Shown here: positions 49,602-56,770 of the stretch, one piece after another
Numbering within the stretch: the first letter of the stretch is position 1
Layout of the letters: every line of letters starts with the position of its first letter
From: Babylonia areolata
Lineage: Eukaryota > Mollusca > Gastropoda > Neogastropoda > Buccinidae
Assembly: GCF_041734735.1 (NCBI RefSeq)
Contig: NC_134876.1
Coordinates: 94,417,586 to 94,481,585, forward strand
Length of the DNA: 64,000 nucleotides
Reading direction: 5' to 3'
Made by a program: the position numbers and the translations under genes
Notes under the pieces: generated by a model
Databases searched by the model: none
What the model was told of the DNA's origin: nothing
Seen by the model: the letters and a program-made list of their open reading frames with translations, nothing else

Positions 49602-52600
49602 TAAACCTTTACAAATTCATTTTCTCTGGAAGTACTGTGCAAATGCCACATTTGGATTAGACATAGTGGAAAAAAAATCTTATAGTATAAATAATACCAA
49701 TATAATAGGTTGTAAATCTGCCAGATTAAGCCATATTCACAGATAAATAATGGTTTATTTCCTTGAGAGTCCAGATCCAGAAATTTATAACTGGGCTCTT
49801 CCCAGTTTCCGGAATTTATGTTTGGGATTGAAAATGGCATGGTTCTTCTTGTCTGCAATTAATCGAAATACAAATTCTGCACAGAACACATACTACACCA
49901 CTGATGAGTTTGCTACATATCAATGATTTAAAGCTGATACTGGATCAGTTAGAATGAACATTAAAAACAAATTGAATCAATGGCATCTCACAGTTTCCAC
50001 AGGTCTAAACCTTGTGTACACCGGTCTGCCATGCACATCTAGAGAAAACTGCTATATGTTGCAACGTACCTGAAGGTATGACAATGTCTTCTTTACCGCA
50101 AACTTTTCATTTTATTTCAAATAATCGGGGAGATACATCAAAACAACATAATCTAAACGGTGTAATCACCTCAAATACAGTAATGAATTTTTTAGTGCTA
50201 AACAAAAAACACAAGCTTAAATATCAATTTCAGCTGTAGCGCAGTAAGTCTTTTTGATTCCGACAATAAATTGCTTGGTTCAATTCCACTCCACGGCTTC
50301 TTTTTTTTTGTTCACTTTTTTTTTTCCCAAAGCTAGATAATGTTTAATACAGAACACATCTTCAATGATTTTTTTTTTTTTAACTCTCTCTTTTTTTTCT
50401 CTTCATATGATTCCTTTACTGGATAAGGTGCATATCACAAGTAAGTCTTGAAGGCCTTACCTCTCTTGTTATTTTTTATGCTACTGCAGCAGCTTGTCAT
50501 GATTGTTGATAGTTATGCTGTTATCTTCATGTGCATAACACCACAATTGTGCTCAAAACCACCACAAAATAGCCTGTTTACTTCAAAATTTACTGAGGTG
50601 ACACAGATTTTTTTTTTTTTTTTAATGACTGGCATGGCATGACAAATCAAATGTAATAAACAAGAATCGTCAATACCCAAAAATAAAATATTTTGACTAA
50701 ATTAGAATTTGACATAAATTACACCATTTTCTTGTTTACAGAAGTCACCTTAAATTATAACTGCATTGCAAAACATACCTGATGAGATCATACGTGTCAT
50801 GCCACAAGTCTCCTTTCAACACGGGAAAGCCAAACTCCCGAGGCAAAGGACTGACCTGTCGCCCACCTCCCATCTTCTTGGCCTCCGCCATGGACACACC
50901 TACATGGTGGTAAATTACACTGGCATTAACAATTCATCATCTGAATAAATACCTCAGATGTCCATTCCCTGCCCTATCCCTGTTTCCAGCAATCTTTGTG
51001 CTTAACATTCACAAATCAATGGGATTTTGTTCTTCAGAAAGCCTTCCTAAGGTAAAAAAAAAACAAAAAAACAACAACAAAAAAACTCATACATTCACAC
51101 ACATTCATGTATACTGAAGCATACATACATGGGTGCATCCACATTTATACATATCAAAAACTCACATGCATTCCTCACATATACACATTACATAAACTAC
51201 TTTTCATTTATCATGCCCTATGTGTTCTGTAAGTCTATAGAACTACCAAAAATAAATAAACAAAACTTATATCCATGCAACAAAAAAAATCTCAATAAAA
51301 ATTATTCAAGTCAACCGCGAGTCACAACCAAACATTTGTGCATGCATACAAACAAATGTTTGTTCTTCACTTCAATGTCTACTCACGCCGTGATTTCAGA
51401 TGAAAAGTACACACATGCACATCTACACATACACAAAAACACACAACACACACACATTTTCACATATAGACACACATGATTTTTTTTTTTTAATTCTAAG
51501 ACTACCTGGGTCATATAAGACATCACTGGTGAAGACATTCTTGACCAACATATTTGCACACAGTCGCATGCCTTTGACATAAGCATATCTGCGGTTCAGG
51601 TAGGTGGACAGGATGTAGTTGAGATCAAGGCACAAAACTGTCCATCTCGTTGATGATGGAGCTGGCCCAGAATGCTCTGATAAATAATAAGTCAACAATG
51701 CATCTGTTAGAGGTAATCAATTCATAAATGTTATAAAGTTATTTCCAACATCTTGAACAACTTTTTAAAAAAAATTTTTTTTTTTACACCAATCATTTCT
51801 TGCATGTTTTAATCACTGCTGTGCAAAACTAAAAAACAATTTCATTCAAGTGATTTAAAGCACCACAAATAAAAAAGTGGTAATTTGTTACTGATGCTAG
51901 TACTGTCCTGAGCATCCATGTGTTCATGTACAAGTATGTGACCCCTTTTGCTGACAAATTTCAGATGAATATAGAGACTACATAAACATTCCACTCTTTC
52001 AAAGAATATATATATGTATATTGTAGTATACCTATACCTGAATGAAGCAGGACATGTGTCCTAAGGTCAACTGAAACTGAAAGACTTCAACACGATAATA
52101 ATAATACATAACAAAAATATATGTAGGCTAAAACATCAAATCACAGTTTCAAAACTTCTTACAAAACTTCTTAAAAATTTTACACTTCATTGGAATTTTT
52201 CATAAAATGAAAAACCGTCAGTTCAAAAGCTTCAACAAACACAGCATTACCTCTGGCTCCAACAGATGCATAAAAATCCACAGATCCCTTGGCAGCATTG
52301 CAAAGGAAAGGGAACTGCAGCCAGGTGGAAGTGGACTTAAACTCTTTGAACAGATTGGAGAAAGACAGACGTATGACAAGACTGTCCTGGGTAGCAACAT
52401 CCACGTGCACCACAAAATACTTGGTGGGAATTGGACGGAACAGCAGGTAGAAATAACGTCCCGTCAGTCCCAATGGTTGGGATCCTACACGAGGAATCTG
52501 AATGTAGTTACCGGCTGGAATGTGACCGGTGATCTTGAACACTGTTGATTTCACCGTTTTGTCCATAAGAGAAGTAACTTCTCCTTCTTTCCCTGCTCTT

Positions 52601-53999
52601 TTCCATTGTGAGATGCTGAAGTGCTTGAACACATTGACATATGGCTGCTGCCACACTGCAAACAAAACCACTTCTTTTAGTGCATACAATACGATTAAAA
52701 CAAACTGAAATCAGATCAAGATTAAATCATTGTCAAAGATCAGCAAGAATATCAGATGACAACAGTTATTTTTAAATAAGTGAAATTGAAAGCCACTCAC
52801 TATAAATCTGGATAAACTATTCTAAAGGTAAAACAAATTATAATTAAAACATTACTAACATTACATGTAATTATGGAATGTTAATACATTAAAACCATCC
52901 CCACTTCTTCACCAATTCGAAAATATATGTAGTAAATTAAATTCAGTCTCCTTTTTTTCATATCAAAATTAGGCCTGAAAGTGAAGAAGTGAACATATAA
53001 TGTACATCAACCACTTTTTTTCTTTTTGATATTCCTGTTTGCTTTTCTCCCTCTTTCACTTACCTGTGTGCATGCTGATGGTAAATGTTTAGTACTGACT
53101 TAAATTGTGCCGTTAAGTACAAATTTAAGGGGTGAAACTGAAAGTTACTATTCTTCTTTAGAGTTTACTGATCACTTGTTGATGCTGTTTTTTGTTGTTG
53201 TTTTTATTTGACATATAAAAAATATATACAATAGCTGTCACAGTAGAAAATCAACTAGTTTCTTCAATATCTTTCAGAGTATGCAACAGTTTTTACTAGT
53301 ATCCACTCAATCTGAAAGGCAATATTTAAATAACTTGAAAGGGTGCTCAATTTCTCTCTTGGTCTTCCACAGAGGAAATAATGTCTTGTTTCTCTTTCAT
53401 TAGTTTTAAGTTTTCTTTCAGACTGAACCATTATCATTCACAGCACCTTTTCATTTTGATCCTTGGCTTGAGATCGCTAAAAGTGAAAAGATTCTGGGAT
53501 GGATCAAACAGACGATAAAAAATACTTTTAAAACTGGGCACAAATGTGTCGCAGGGACTGTTTTGTTTGTTTCTCAGTTAAGAAACATTGTTATTTCATA
53601 ATGGGATTGGGATGGGGATGGGAGGAGGGAAATATTACCTTTGATGTTCTACCTTAAATAACAAAGTGGTTTGACTGCTGAATTTTCGTTCCCACTCCCA
53701 GCACGATGAGCAAATAGAAAGGAGTGGAGTCCTGCTTCAATCTACCGTACAAACAGAATTAAGTTAACGAAATGCAACAATTCTACATTGTGATACACAA
53801 TCTTGCTTTTTCCCTTAAAATATGATGTTCATAAAATAGTGTCATTTCTTTCACATAATATGACAATATTTCGTGACCAAACAGTGGATGAGAAGCGTCC
53901 GTTGCTATGCTGATGCTCAATGAAATATCACAAATCATCATGCACCCATATTCCAACATAAGACGGACCCCCAAAATCCAAGTACTCACGGTTTGACAT
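13463..53999 (-). CDS. WDR90: WDR90/POC16, complete gene, 41 coding exons
   Basis: WDR90 (POC16) is a centriolar and ciliary WD40 protein that binds the microtubule wall at the inner scaffold. Coding exons, 5' to 3', are 53990-53999, 52251-52655, 51506-51676, 50779-50899, 49189-49265, 48544-48650, 47081-47242, 46338-46400, 45912-45980, 44801-44911, 43483-43628, 42992-43049, 41191-41309, 40554-40715, 39960-40078, 39381-39497, 38695-38765, 37578-37882, 36538-36799, 35722-35886, 35247-35375, 33986-34116, 32260-32288, 31523-31702, 29710-29885, 29165-29386, 28635-28737, 28007-28081, 26493-26539, 25665-25824, 24860-25104, 22444-22579, 21723-21925, 20299-20388, 19241-19360, 17445-17667, 16823-16953, 15388-15567, 14987-15103, 14047-14131, 13463-13617. 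The sum is divisible by three and gives about 1,918 residues, somewhat longer than the roughly 1,750 of human. Start [20 protein letters not shown] and end QILVWDIML fit the family. No internal stop occurs. Confidence 0.88.
14521..14925 (-). mobile_element. SINE family B, full-length copy
   Basis: Read on the minus strand, it begins with a tRNA-like head (GGTGGCAGAATGGTTAAGAC as A box, GGGTTCGAATCCC as B box). A central region with ACCGAGGTCCCGTGTGCAGC and AAAGAACCCATGGCAACGAG follows. It ends in repeated CTGAAACTGAAACTG. It lies in WDR90 intron 39 in the same orientation as the gene. Confidence 0.85.
15965..16200 (-). mobile_element. SINE family C, diverged copy
   Basis: It resembles the copies at 29936-31112 and 34741-35013, with shared blocks such as TCAGCATGGGAAAGCTGGGC, CCAAGTCCTCTCC and AAGTCAGGTACACAATCACA. 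The tRNA-like head is poorly preserved. Confidence 0.6.
16245..16642 (-). mobile_element. SINE family B, second copy
   Basis: It matches the copy at 14521-14925 along its length, including the CAGTTTCAGTTTC start on the plus strand, ATGCCTGACCAGCAGCATAA and the reversed B box GATTCGAATTTAGACC. More diverged than the first copy. Confidence 0.82.
17893..18913. mobile_element. internally deleted piggyBac-like DNA transposon
   Basis: It is bounded by TTAA at 17889-17892 and 18914-18917, the piggyBac target site. The ends are CCCGGAGAGCGC on the left and GCACTTTGAGGG on the right, giving CCCTC/CCCGG-type termini. Just inside the left end are two copies of the perfect palindrome GCCACGATCGTGGC. 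A short plus-strand frame from the ATG at 18105 reads [16 protein letters not shown] and [14 protein letters not shown], like the acidic N-termini of piggyBac transposases. The rest of the transposase is absent, so this is a non-autonomous derivative in WDR90 intron 35. Confidence 0.7.
19735..20108 (-). mobile_element. SINE family A copy (variant tail)
   Basis: On the plus strand it shows CCATGTAGGCAGAC, CTTCCATAACCCACCAAACG, CTGACATGGATTACAGGATC and the reversed B box region ending GCGATTGCGCCCGT. Its tail uses GGTTTCAGTCATGCA instead of the CTT repeat found in other copies. Confidence 0.8.
20826..21196 (-). mobile_element. retroposon 3' fragment with (TAA)n tail
   Basis: It starts on the plus strand with an AATAATAATAAC microsatellite, then GGTATTTATATAGTGCTG and AAAGCGCTTTCGCACC, then about 300 bp ending near CATGCCTCTTTGGAAGG. 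The microsatellite tail marks the 3' end of a minus-strand retroposon. I see no coding sequence. Confidence 0.55.
21256..21648 (-). mobile_element. SINE family A, full-length copy
   Basis: The minus strand begins with a tRNA-like head (TAGCCGAGTGGTTAAAGAGT, then a B box GATTTGAATCTCGG). The body contains AAAACGGTCATACACGTAAA, and it ends in GAA repeats. It sits in WDR90 intron 33. Confidence 0.85.
22590..24858. repeat. 40-44-bp minisatellite grown from WDR90 exon 31 donor
   Basis: About 55 tandem units of 40 bp, with 44-bp variants that carry an extra CAGT, fill most of WDR90 intron 31. The plus-strand unit holds CACCCACCCTGTCTCCTTGA and CACACCCCTTCCAACAGTGT. The unit nearest exon 31 overlaps the genuine 5' splice site (AACAGTCCGTGTCACTCAC then CTTGTCTCCTTG), so the array starts at exon sequence. 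Both strands give spurious long open frames. Confidence 0.92.
25155..25246 (-). mobile_element. SINE family B 3' fragment
   Basis: The short diverged piece contains GTCAGGCGTCCGCTGCC, CAGCAGATGTAGCGTACATG and CTTGAAACTGAAACTC, matching the tail half of SINE B. Orientation of this remnant is less certain than its identity. Confidence 0.45.
26645..26735. repeat. (TG)n microsatellite
   Basis: A long TG tract broken by TATGCATG motifs. It gives spurious Cys/Val and His/Thr frames on the two strands. Confidence 0.9.
26987..27867 (+). mobile_element. 881-bp tRNA-headed retroposon with poly(A) and 12-bp duplication
   Basis: The TSD TCATAGGAGGAA is perfect at 26975-26986 and 27868-27879. The head has a pol III A box TAGCAAAGTGG (26997-27007) and B box GGTTCGAATC (27041-27050). 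The body is about 780 bp without a convincing coding region. It ends in 29 A residues. The perfect duplication and long poly(A) indicate recent insertion. It is antisense to WDR90, in intron 28. Confidence 0.9.
28635..32288 (-). CDS. WDR90: WDR90 exons 23-27: Ser/Pro/Lys-rich inter-propeller linker
   Basis: These exons form a low-complexity linker of about 230 residues between the two WD40 blocks. Exon 23 is a 29-nt microexon coding RMLSAEDA. Exon 24 is preceded by AGGAAG, two overlapping acceptors, of which only the second keeps the frame. Exon 26 is basic ([15 protein letters not shown]). Exon 27 ([19 protein letters not shown]) re-enters conserved propeller sequence with NMIWCPDSG. Confidence 0.72.
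29936..31112 (-). mobile_element. SINE family C split by a LINE
   Basis: The two halves at 29936-30068 and 30934-31112 together match the SINE at 34741-35013. The left half has GGTCATCGGGGCAGTGAATT and CCCAATCTTCTCC. The right half has AAGTCAGGTACCTATTCACA and the reversed head GGATCAAACCTGACC. A LINE sits between them. Confidence 0.75.
30069..30933 (+). mobile_element. I-type LINE 3' fragment (RNase H) inserted in a SINE
   Basis: It is flanked by the 13-bp duplication AACCTTCCCCAAC (30056-30068 and 30934-30946) and ends in GAA repeats. The plus-strand frame from about 30300 to 30899 encodes an RNase H domain ([14 protein letters not shown], then [20 protein letters not shown]). A C-terminal Cys finger, [17 protein letters not shown], follows. 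RNase H next to this finger is typical of the I/R1/LOA LINE group. It is 5'-truncated. The N-terminal part of the RNase H is in another frame, so at least one frameshift is present. Confidence 0.82.
32462..33320 (-). mobile_element. internally deleted pogo-like DNA transposon
   Basis: TA dinucleotides flank it at 32460-32461 and 33321-33322. The termini are inverted: both contain GTAAAGTTCGGTCTA reading inward. The minus strand codes a start, [20 protein letters not shown], like the Brinker-type DNA-binding domain at the N-terminus of pogo-group transposases. It then codes a C-terminal acidic tail, [19 protein letters not shown], ending in a stop. The two pieces are in different frames and the catalytic DDE core is missing. 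The TA site supports Tc1/mariner-pogo. It lies in WDR90 intron 22. Confidence 0.72.
33986..44911 (-). CDS. WDR90: WDR90 exons 10-22: first WD40 block
   Basis: Residues from about 373 to 1,027 contain repeated WD40 signatures, for example [77 protein letters not shown] and [14 protein letters not shown]. They fold as beta-propellers in the family. Exon 17 has two overlapping donor choices, and only TCG|gtcagt keeps the frame. The exon 16 donor region is duplicated 212 bp downstream in the intron (see findings). Confidence 0.85.
34741..35013 (-). mobile_element. SINE family C, full-length copy
   Basis: On the minus strand a tRNA-like head (GAGGTGCAGTGGCGGAATAA, with B box GGGTTCAAGGC) is followed by the body. 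The 3' end ctatgggacctctaacc runs into a T-run on that strand. It is the best copy of this family in the window. Confidence 0.75.
38081..38466 (-). mobile_element. SINE family A copy
   Basis: It starts on the plus strand with CTTCTTCTTCTTCTTCTG and shares CTGCAACTCCC, GTTGGGTATGTTATTG, GACAATGATTACAGG and the reversed head ending CGGCCACTGTACCCGTC. It lies in WDR90 intron 17. Confidence 0.82.
39120..39183 (-). repeat. duplicate of the WDR90 exon 16 donor region
   Basis: About 60 bp here repeats the end of exon 16 and the start of its intron at 39340-39396. Shared blocks are ACTGTCTGCAGTTG and AACTTACCA(A/G)CCTCAAGGTA. The duplicate keeps a GTAAGT donor, 212 nt downstream of the real one. A (TG)n-(GA)n tract separates the copies. 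Confidence 0.8.
39185..39340. repeat. (TG)n-(GA)n microsatellite
   Basis: A TG run followed by a long GA run and degenerate GACA units lies between the two copies of the exon 16 donor region. It gives spurious Arg/Glu and Ser/Leu frames. Confidence 0.9.
40312..40353. repeat. (TA)n microsatellite
   Basis: About 20 TA units in WDR90 intron 14. No other signal is seen. Confidence 0.9.
41579..42080 (-). mobile_element. SINE family A, long variant with LINE-like tail
   Basis: The body shares CCATACTCTGTTTTCAGTGG, CATAACCCACCAAATGCTGA and the reversed B box GAGATTCGAACCAAGG with other family A copies. The 3' part differs: it runs through GGTTTCAGTTACAC to a region with GCACTTTATGAACATGG and ends at ATGATGATAATATGAG. 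So it has a different, longer tail from the GAA-tailed copies. Confidence 0.65.
42505..42900 (-). mobile_element. LINE ORF2 C-terminal fragment
   Basis: A minus-strand frame of about 98 codons (42897-42601) reads [20 protein letters not shown] and later [20 protein letters not shown]. It resembles the C-terminal end of APE-type LINEs, with a WR(xx)V motif and a final C2H2-like finger. Downstream is GATGGTCATCATCGATCTCG and a TG run, the element's 3' end. It lies in WDR90 intron 12. Confidence 0.7.
43660..44019 (-). mobile_element. SINE family A, intact copy with 12-bp duplication
   Basis: The duplication CCCCAACATAAC is at 43648-43659 and 44020-44031. The minus strand starts GACGGGCGCAATATCCGAAT, with B box GGGTTCGAATCAC, and ends in GAAGAAGAAGAA. 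At 360 bp it gives the size of the family. Confidence 0.9.
45075..45480 (+). mobile_element. SINE family D copy
   Basis: A tRNA-like head (GCGTCCGCCTAGGAAGC, B box AGTTCAAATCAAGG) is followed by GTGGTCTGGACACTAGTC, GAGGTCCCATGTGCAGCA and AAAGAACCCATGGCAACAAA. It then has a G-run (45356-45376) and TGGCGCTGTAGTGTAGCGAC. It is antisense to WDR90. Its central block matches SINE family B (see findings). Confidence 0.78.
45912..48650 (-). CDS. WDR90: WDR90 exons 6-9: linker into first propeller
   Basis: Exons 6 and 7 code a hydrophilic, poorly conserved linker ([31 protein letters not shown]). Exon 8 (63 nt) ends AACTACAAG and is followed by gcaagt, so this intron uses a GC donor; a GT choice would break the frame. 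Exon 9 starts [18 protein letters not shown], the conserved lead into the first WD40 block. Confidence 0.8.
49189..53999 (-). CDS. WDR90: WDR90 exons 1-5: CFAP20-like (DUF667) domain
   Basis: Residues 1 to about 200 form the CFAP20/FAP20-like domain, which in the family binds the microtubule wall. Diagnostic stretches are [49 protein letters not shown] and [16 protein letters not shown]. Exon 1 codes only Met-Ser-Asn plus one base and uses a GTGAGT donor. Its split Leu codon is completed by exon 2, which fixes the start. Exon 4 holds the conserved [12 protein letters not shown] and [19 protein letters not shown]. Confidence 0.88.
49535..49600. repeat. (TG)n microsatellite
   Basis: An almost pure TG run of over 30 units in WDR90 intron 4. 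Confidence 0.92.
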
Positions 54000-54093
54000 G
54001 ACTGAACGATTAAGAGCTTAAGGTGAAGCATAAACAAACTGTTTCACATGTCAGTAAAAATGCGTCTGGACTTGTCATTTAATGTTTGGGTTT

Positions 54094-54105
54094 GCCGCCA
54101 TTTTG
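54094..54105 (-). promoter_or_regulatory. YY1-like site upstream of WDR90
   Basis: On the minus strand this reads CAAAATGGCGGC, a close match to the YY1 core AANATGGCGGC. It lies about 95 bp before the WDR90 ATG, a common place for YY1 in TATA-less housekeeping promoters. The match alone does not show binding. Confidence 0.4.
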
Positions 54106-54282
54106 ACGGAAATCTCATATTTTGACCGAAGCTATTTCCTTCGCAAGAAGAGGGCTTAAAAGAAGGGTAACAATTCAGGTTCAGTTCAGGGTCAGGTCAG
54201 GGGCGATGCCAAGCATCGTTGCCTTGCTGCTTTATACACCCCGTCGGTTTTCGCTTTGTTTTCTGTTGTTCCTACTGAGTTT

Positions 54283-55320
54283 TTTTTTTTTTTTTTTTGT
54301 TTTTTTTTGGTCAGGTACTCCCAAGCCCCGGCTCACCTTTGACCATCAAAGTCAAACATTGTTCTCTATGATATCGTGGTCATCAATAAGCTTTTTAAAG
54401 GCATTTATGTTAGGTGTACGTTTGATTTCTGGGGTTAGTCTGTTCCAGTTGTTGTTACTCTGTAACAAAAAAGTATTTTCTAATGTTGCTACTTTGATGT
54501 TGCTTCTGAATTTTGTCGGTACTGTTACGGGTTACAATGTTAGTTTGTGGATTAATAAAGAAACATGCTTTGTCAATGTCGTCAACATTATTCAGTATAT
54601 ATTCTATACGCTTGTATCAAGTCCCCTCGTACCCTTCTTGCTTTAAGGGAAGGGAGCTTAATATATATATATTTTAGCCTTTCTTCATTAGAAAATTCCT
54701 TTAATTCATGGACTAATTTTGTTATTCGTCTTTTGCCGTGCACCTCCAATTGCAGCAGATTGACCCTTTAAGTTTTGGGAACCAAACCGTGTTTGCATAT
54801 TCTAATATAGGTCTTACCAATGCTTTATATAGTCTTAAAAACGTACTGTTGTCCAGAAATATGAAGGTACGCTTGATTATACCAGTTCTCTGATTTGCCT
54901 TATTTATTATGCATGCAATATGCTTGTCAAAGAATACTGAGGTTTTTATATAAAAACAACAACAACAACAACAAAAGAAACAAACCGGCAAACAAAAAAA
55001 AAAACCTAAATCATTTTCTTCTTCACATTTTTAAACATTAAACTCTTTATCACTAATTTTCATTAAGTAGTCATGTTCAGGGTTTTTGCTACTATTATGG
55101 AGCACTTTGCACTTTGTAGCATTAAAGTATAGGTTCCATGTGTCTGTCCATTCCACTAGTTAAGTTAAGGGGATGTGTATATTTTAGTGTCATCAGCAAA
55201 TATTTTACAAGTGCCATTTATATACTGATTGTGGAAGATCATTTATAAATATAATAAAAAGAATAGGTCCCACTTCTTTATCAGAAAGAGGACCACATGC
55301 AGAGTCTGCATGAATGTTGG
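54283..55320 (-). pseudogene. LINE reverse transcriptase fragment, 3' half
   Basis: Read on the minus strand with several frameshifts, it shows GPILFIIFINDLPQS, FADDTK (catalytic Asp pair), EWTDTWNLYFNATKCKVLH and FLRLYKALVRPILEYANTVW. It continues with LVHELKEFSNEERLKY and a final NNNWNRLTPEIKRTPNINAF. This order is typical of CR1/Jockey-type LINEs. It ends near a long A-run on the minus strand. It lies immediately upstream of WDR90 and is not functional. Confidence 0.8.
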
Positions 55321-55532
55321 CTTTGTTGCAAGCAAAATGAAAATTAACATATAATCTTAATGAATATAATTAAAATCTACAAAAGAACTTTTTTCAAATT
55401 TTGCAGCAATATAAGATCTTTTTACATCTACTTTATGCAGAATCATGAAATATGATTCTTTTTTCTCCCACGTTGTAGCTAGTGTGTATATCAGTGCGTG
55501 CGTGCGTACCGACGGTGAACGCGCGTGCGTGA

Positions 55533-55573
<41 letters not shown>

Positions 55574-55600
55574 AGTGTGTGTGTGTGTGTTGAGAGAGAC
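55533..55600. repeat. (TG)n microsatellite
   Basis: A TG tract followed by a short GA tract. A second TG run lies at about 55800-55842. Confidence 0.85.
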
Positions 55601-55798
55601 TGAGAGAGAGAGAGCATGCGTGCATTTCTGTGTAGGTGTTTCAGACATACAATTGAATGCATGCTCAAGAGCTCATCCCTTTCCAGTATGAAATAAAATG
55701 ACTATTGGTGAGTGAGTCAGCTTTGATGGTTTTAGAAATTGTTGGTCGTTTTTAAAATTTTTTTTTTTATTGTATTCTATTTACGGTTGTGTGCTATG

Positions 55799-55843
<45 letters not shown>

Positions 55844-55960
55844 TGCGTGCGCGTGTGCTTGTGTGTATCGTGTATGTGTGTATGGGGGAGGGGTGGATAA
55901 TTTTTGTATCTTGTGGTCAATTTCTTCCCGGCTTTTTTGATATTTACATATGTGTTCTAT

Positions 55961-56024
55961 TTGTAAACGCCTAGGGCTTATTTTCAAGATTAGGCGTAAA
56001 TGCTAATAATAATAATAATAATAA
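55961..56024 (+). mobile_element. LINE 3' end remnant with (AAT)n tail
   Basis: GTAAACGCCTAGGGC and AGATTAGGCGTAAATGC lead into repeated AATAATAAT, the usual look of an L2/CR1-like 3' terminus. No coding sequence remains upstream. Confidence 0.5.
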
Positions 56025-56328
56025 CACAAAACATCCACTCTTTGCTTCAACTCTCTCACTGATCCCTACTTTCCTGTCTGTCTTTCTGATCTCCTTCATG
56101 TCTATAACCCTGCCAGAAAACTCCGCTCTTCTTTAAACAACAGAACCTTTACTGTTCCTCGAACCCGGCAAAACAAACACTTATGGCAACCGATCTTTTT
56201 CTCACTTTGCGACAACTGTACGTGTGGAACCATCTCCCACTCACAACTCGTCACTCTGAAACCTCACAGTCCAAAACTGCCCTCATGACGCACCTGTTCA
56301 GACAGTCATACAATGTCGTATGAAATAG

Positions 56329-56330
<2 letters not shown>
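56025..56330 (+). pseudogene. LINE ORF2 C-terminal remnant
   Basis: With a frameshift it reads SDLLHVYNPARKLRSSL, NRTFTVPRTRQNKHLW, then YVWNHLPLTTRHSETSQSK and THLFRQSY. This is the end of a CR1/L2-type reverse transcriptase protein (WN.LP, then LF...Y). A TG run follows. Confidence 0.7.
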
Positions 56331-56372
<42 letters not shown>

Positions 56373-56770
56373 ATTTGTTTCATCTTTCCAGTTTTAATCT
56401 TTTTATGTTGTGTATAATGTTTCTCCGAGGAAATGCTTAATTAACAGGAACTGTTTTATCATGTAATGTCGTAGTTAGTTCACATTATTTGATTGTTGAT
56501 CTGTGTTCGTGTGTGTATGTGCCTGCAGGTGCGTGTATGTGTTTGTGTCATTGCGTGAGTGCGTGAGTAGTGTGTCTGGGTGTGCGTGCGTTTGTCGGTG
56601 CAGTGGGCGGTTGTGTATTCATTTGTTCTACAATAAATATCTTCTCACTGAAAGTGACATTTCGCACATGTATTCAAGTTTAATATTTCATCCTGATATC
56701 TATCTTTTTGCATCATACTCTGCATGCATTGATCATGGAAAGAATACATCTGATAAAAAGATCAGTCCTA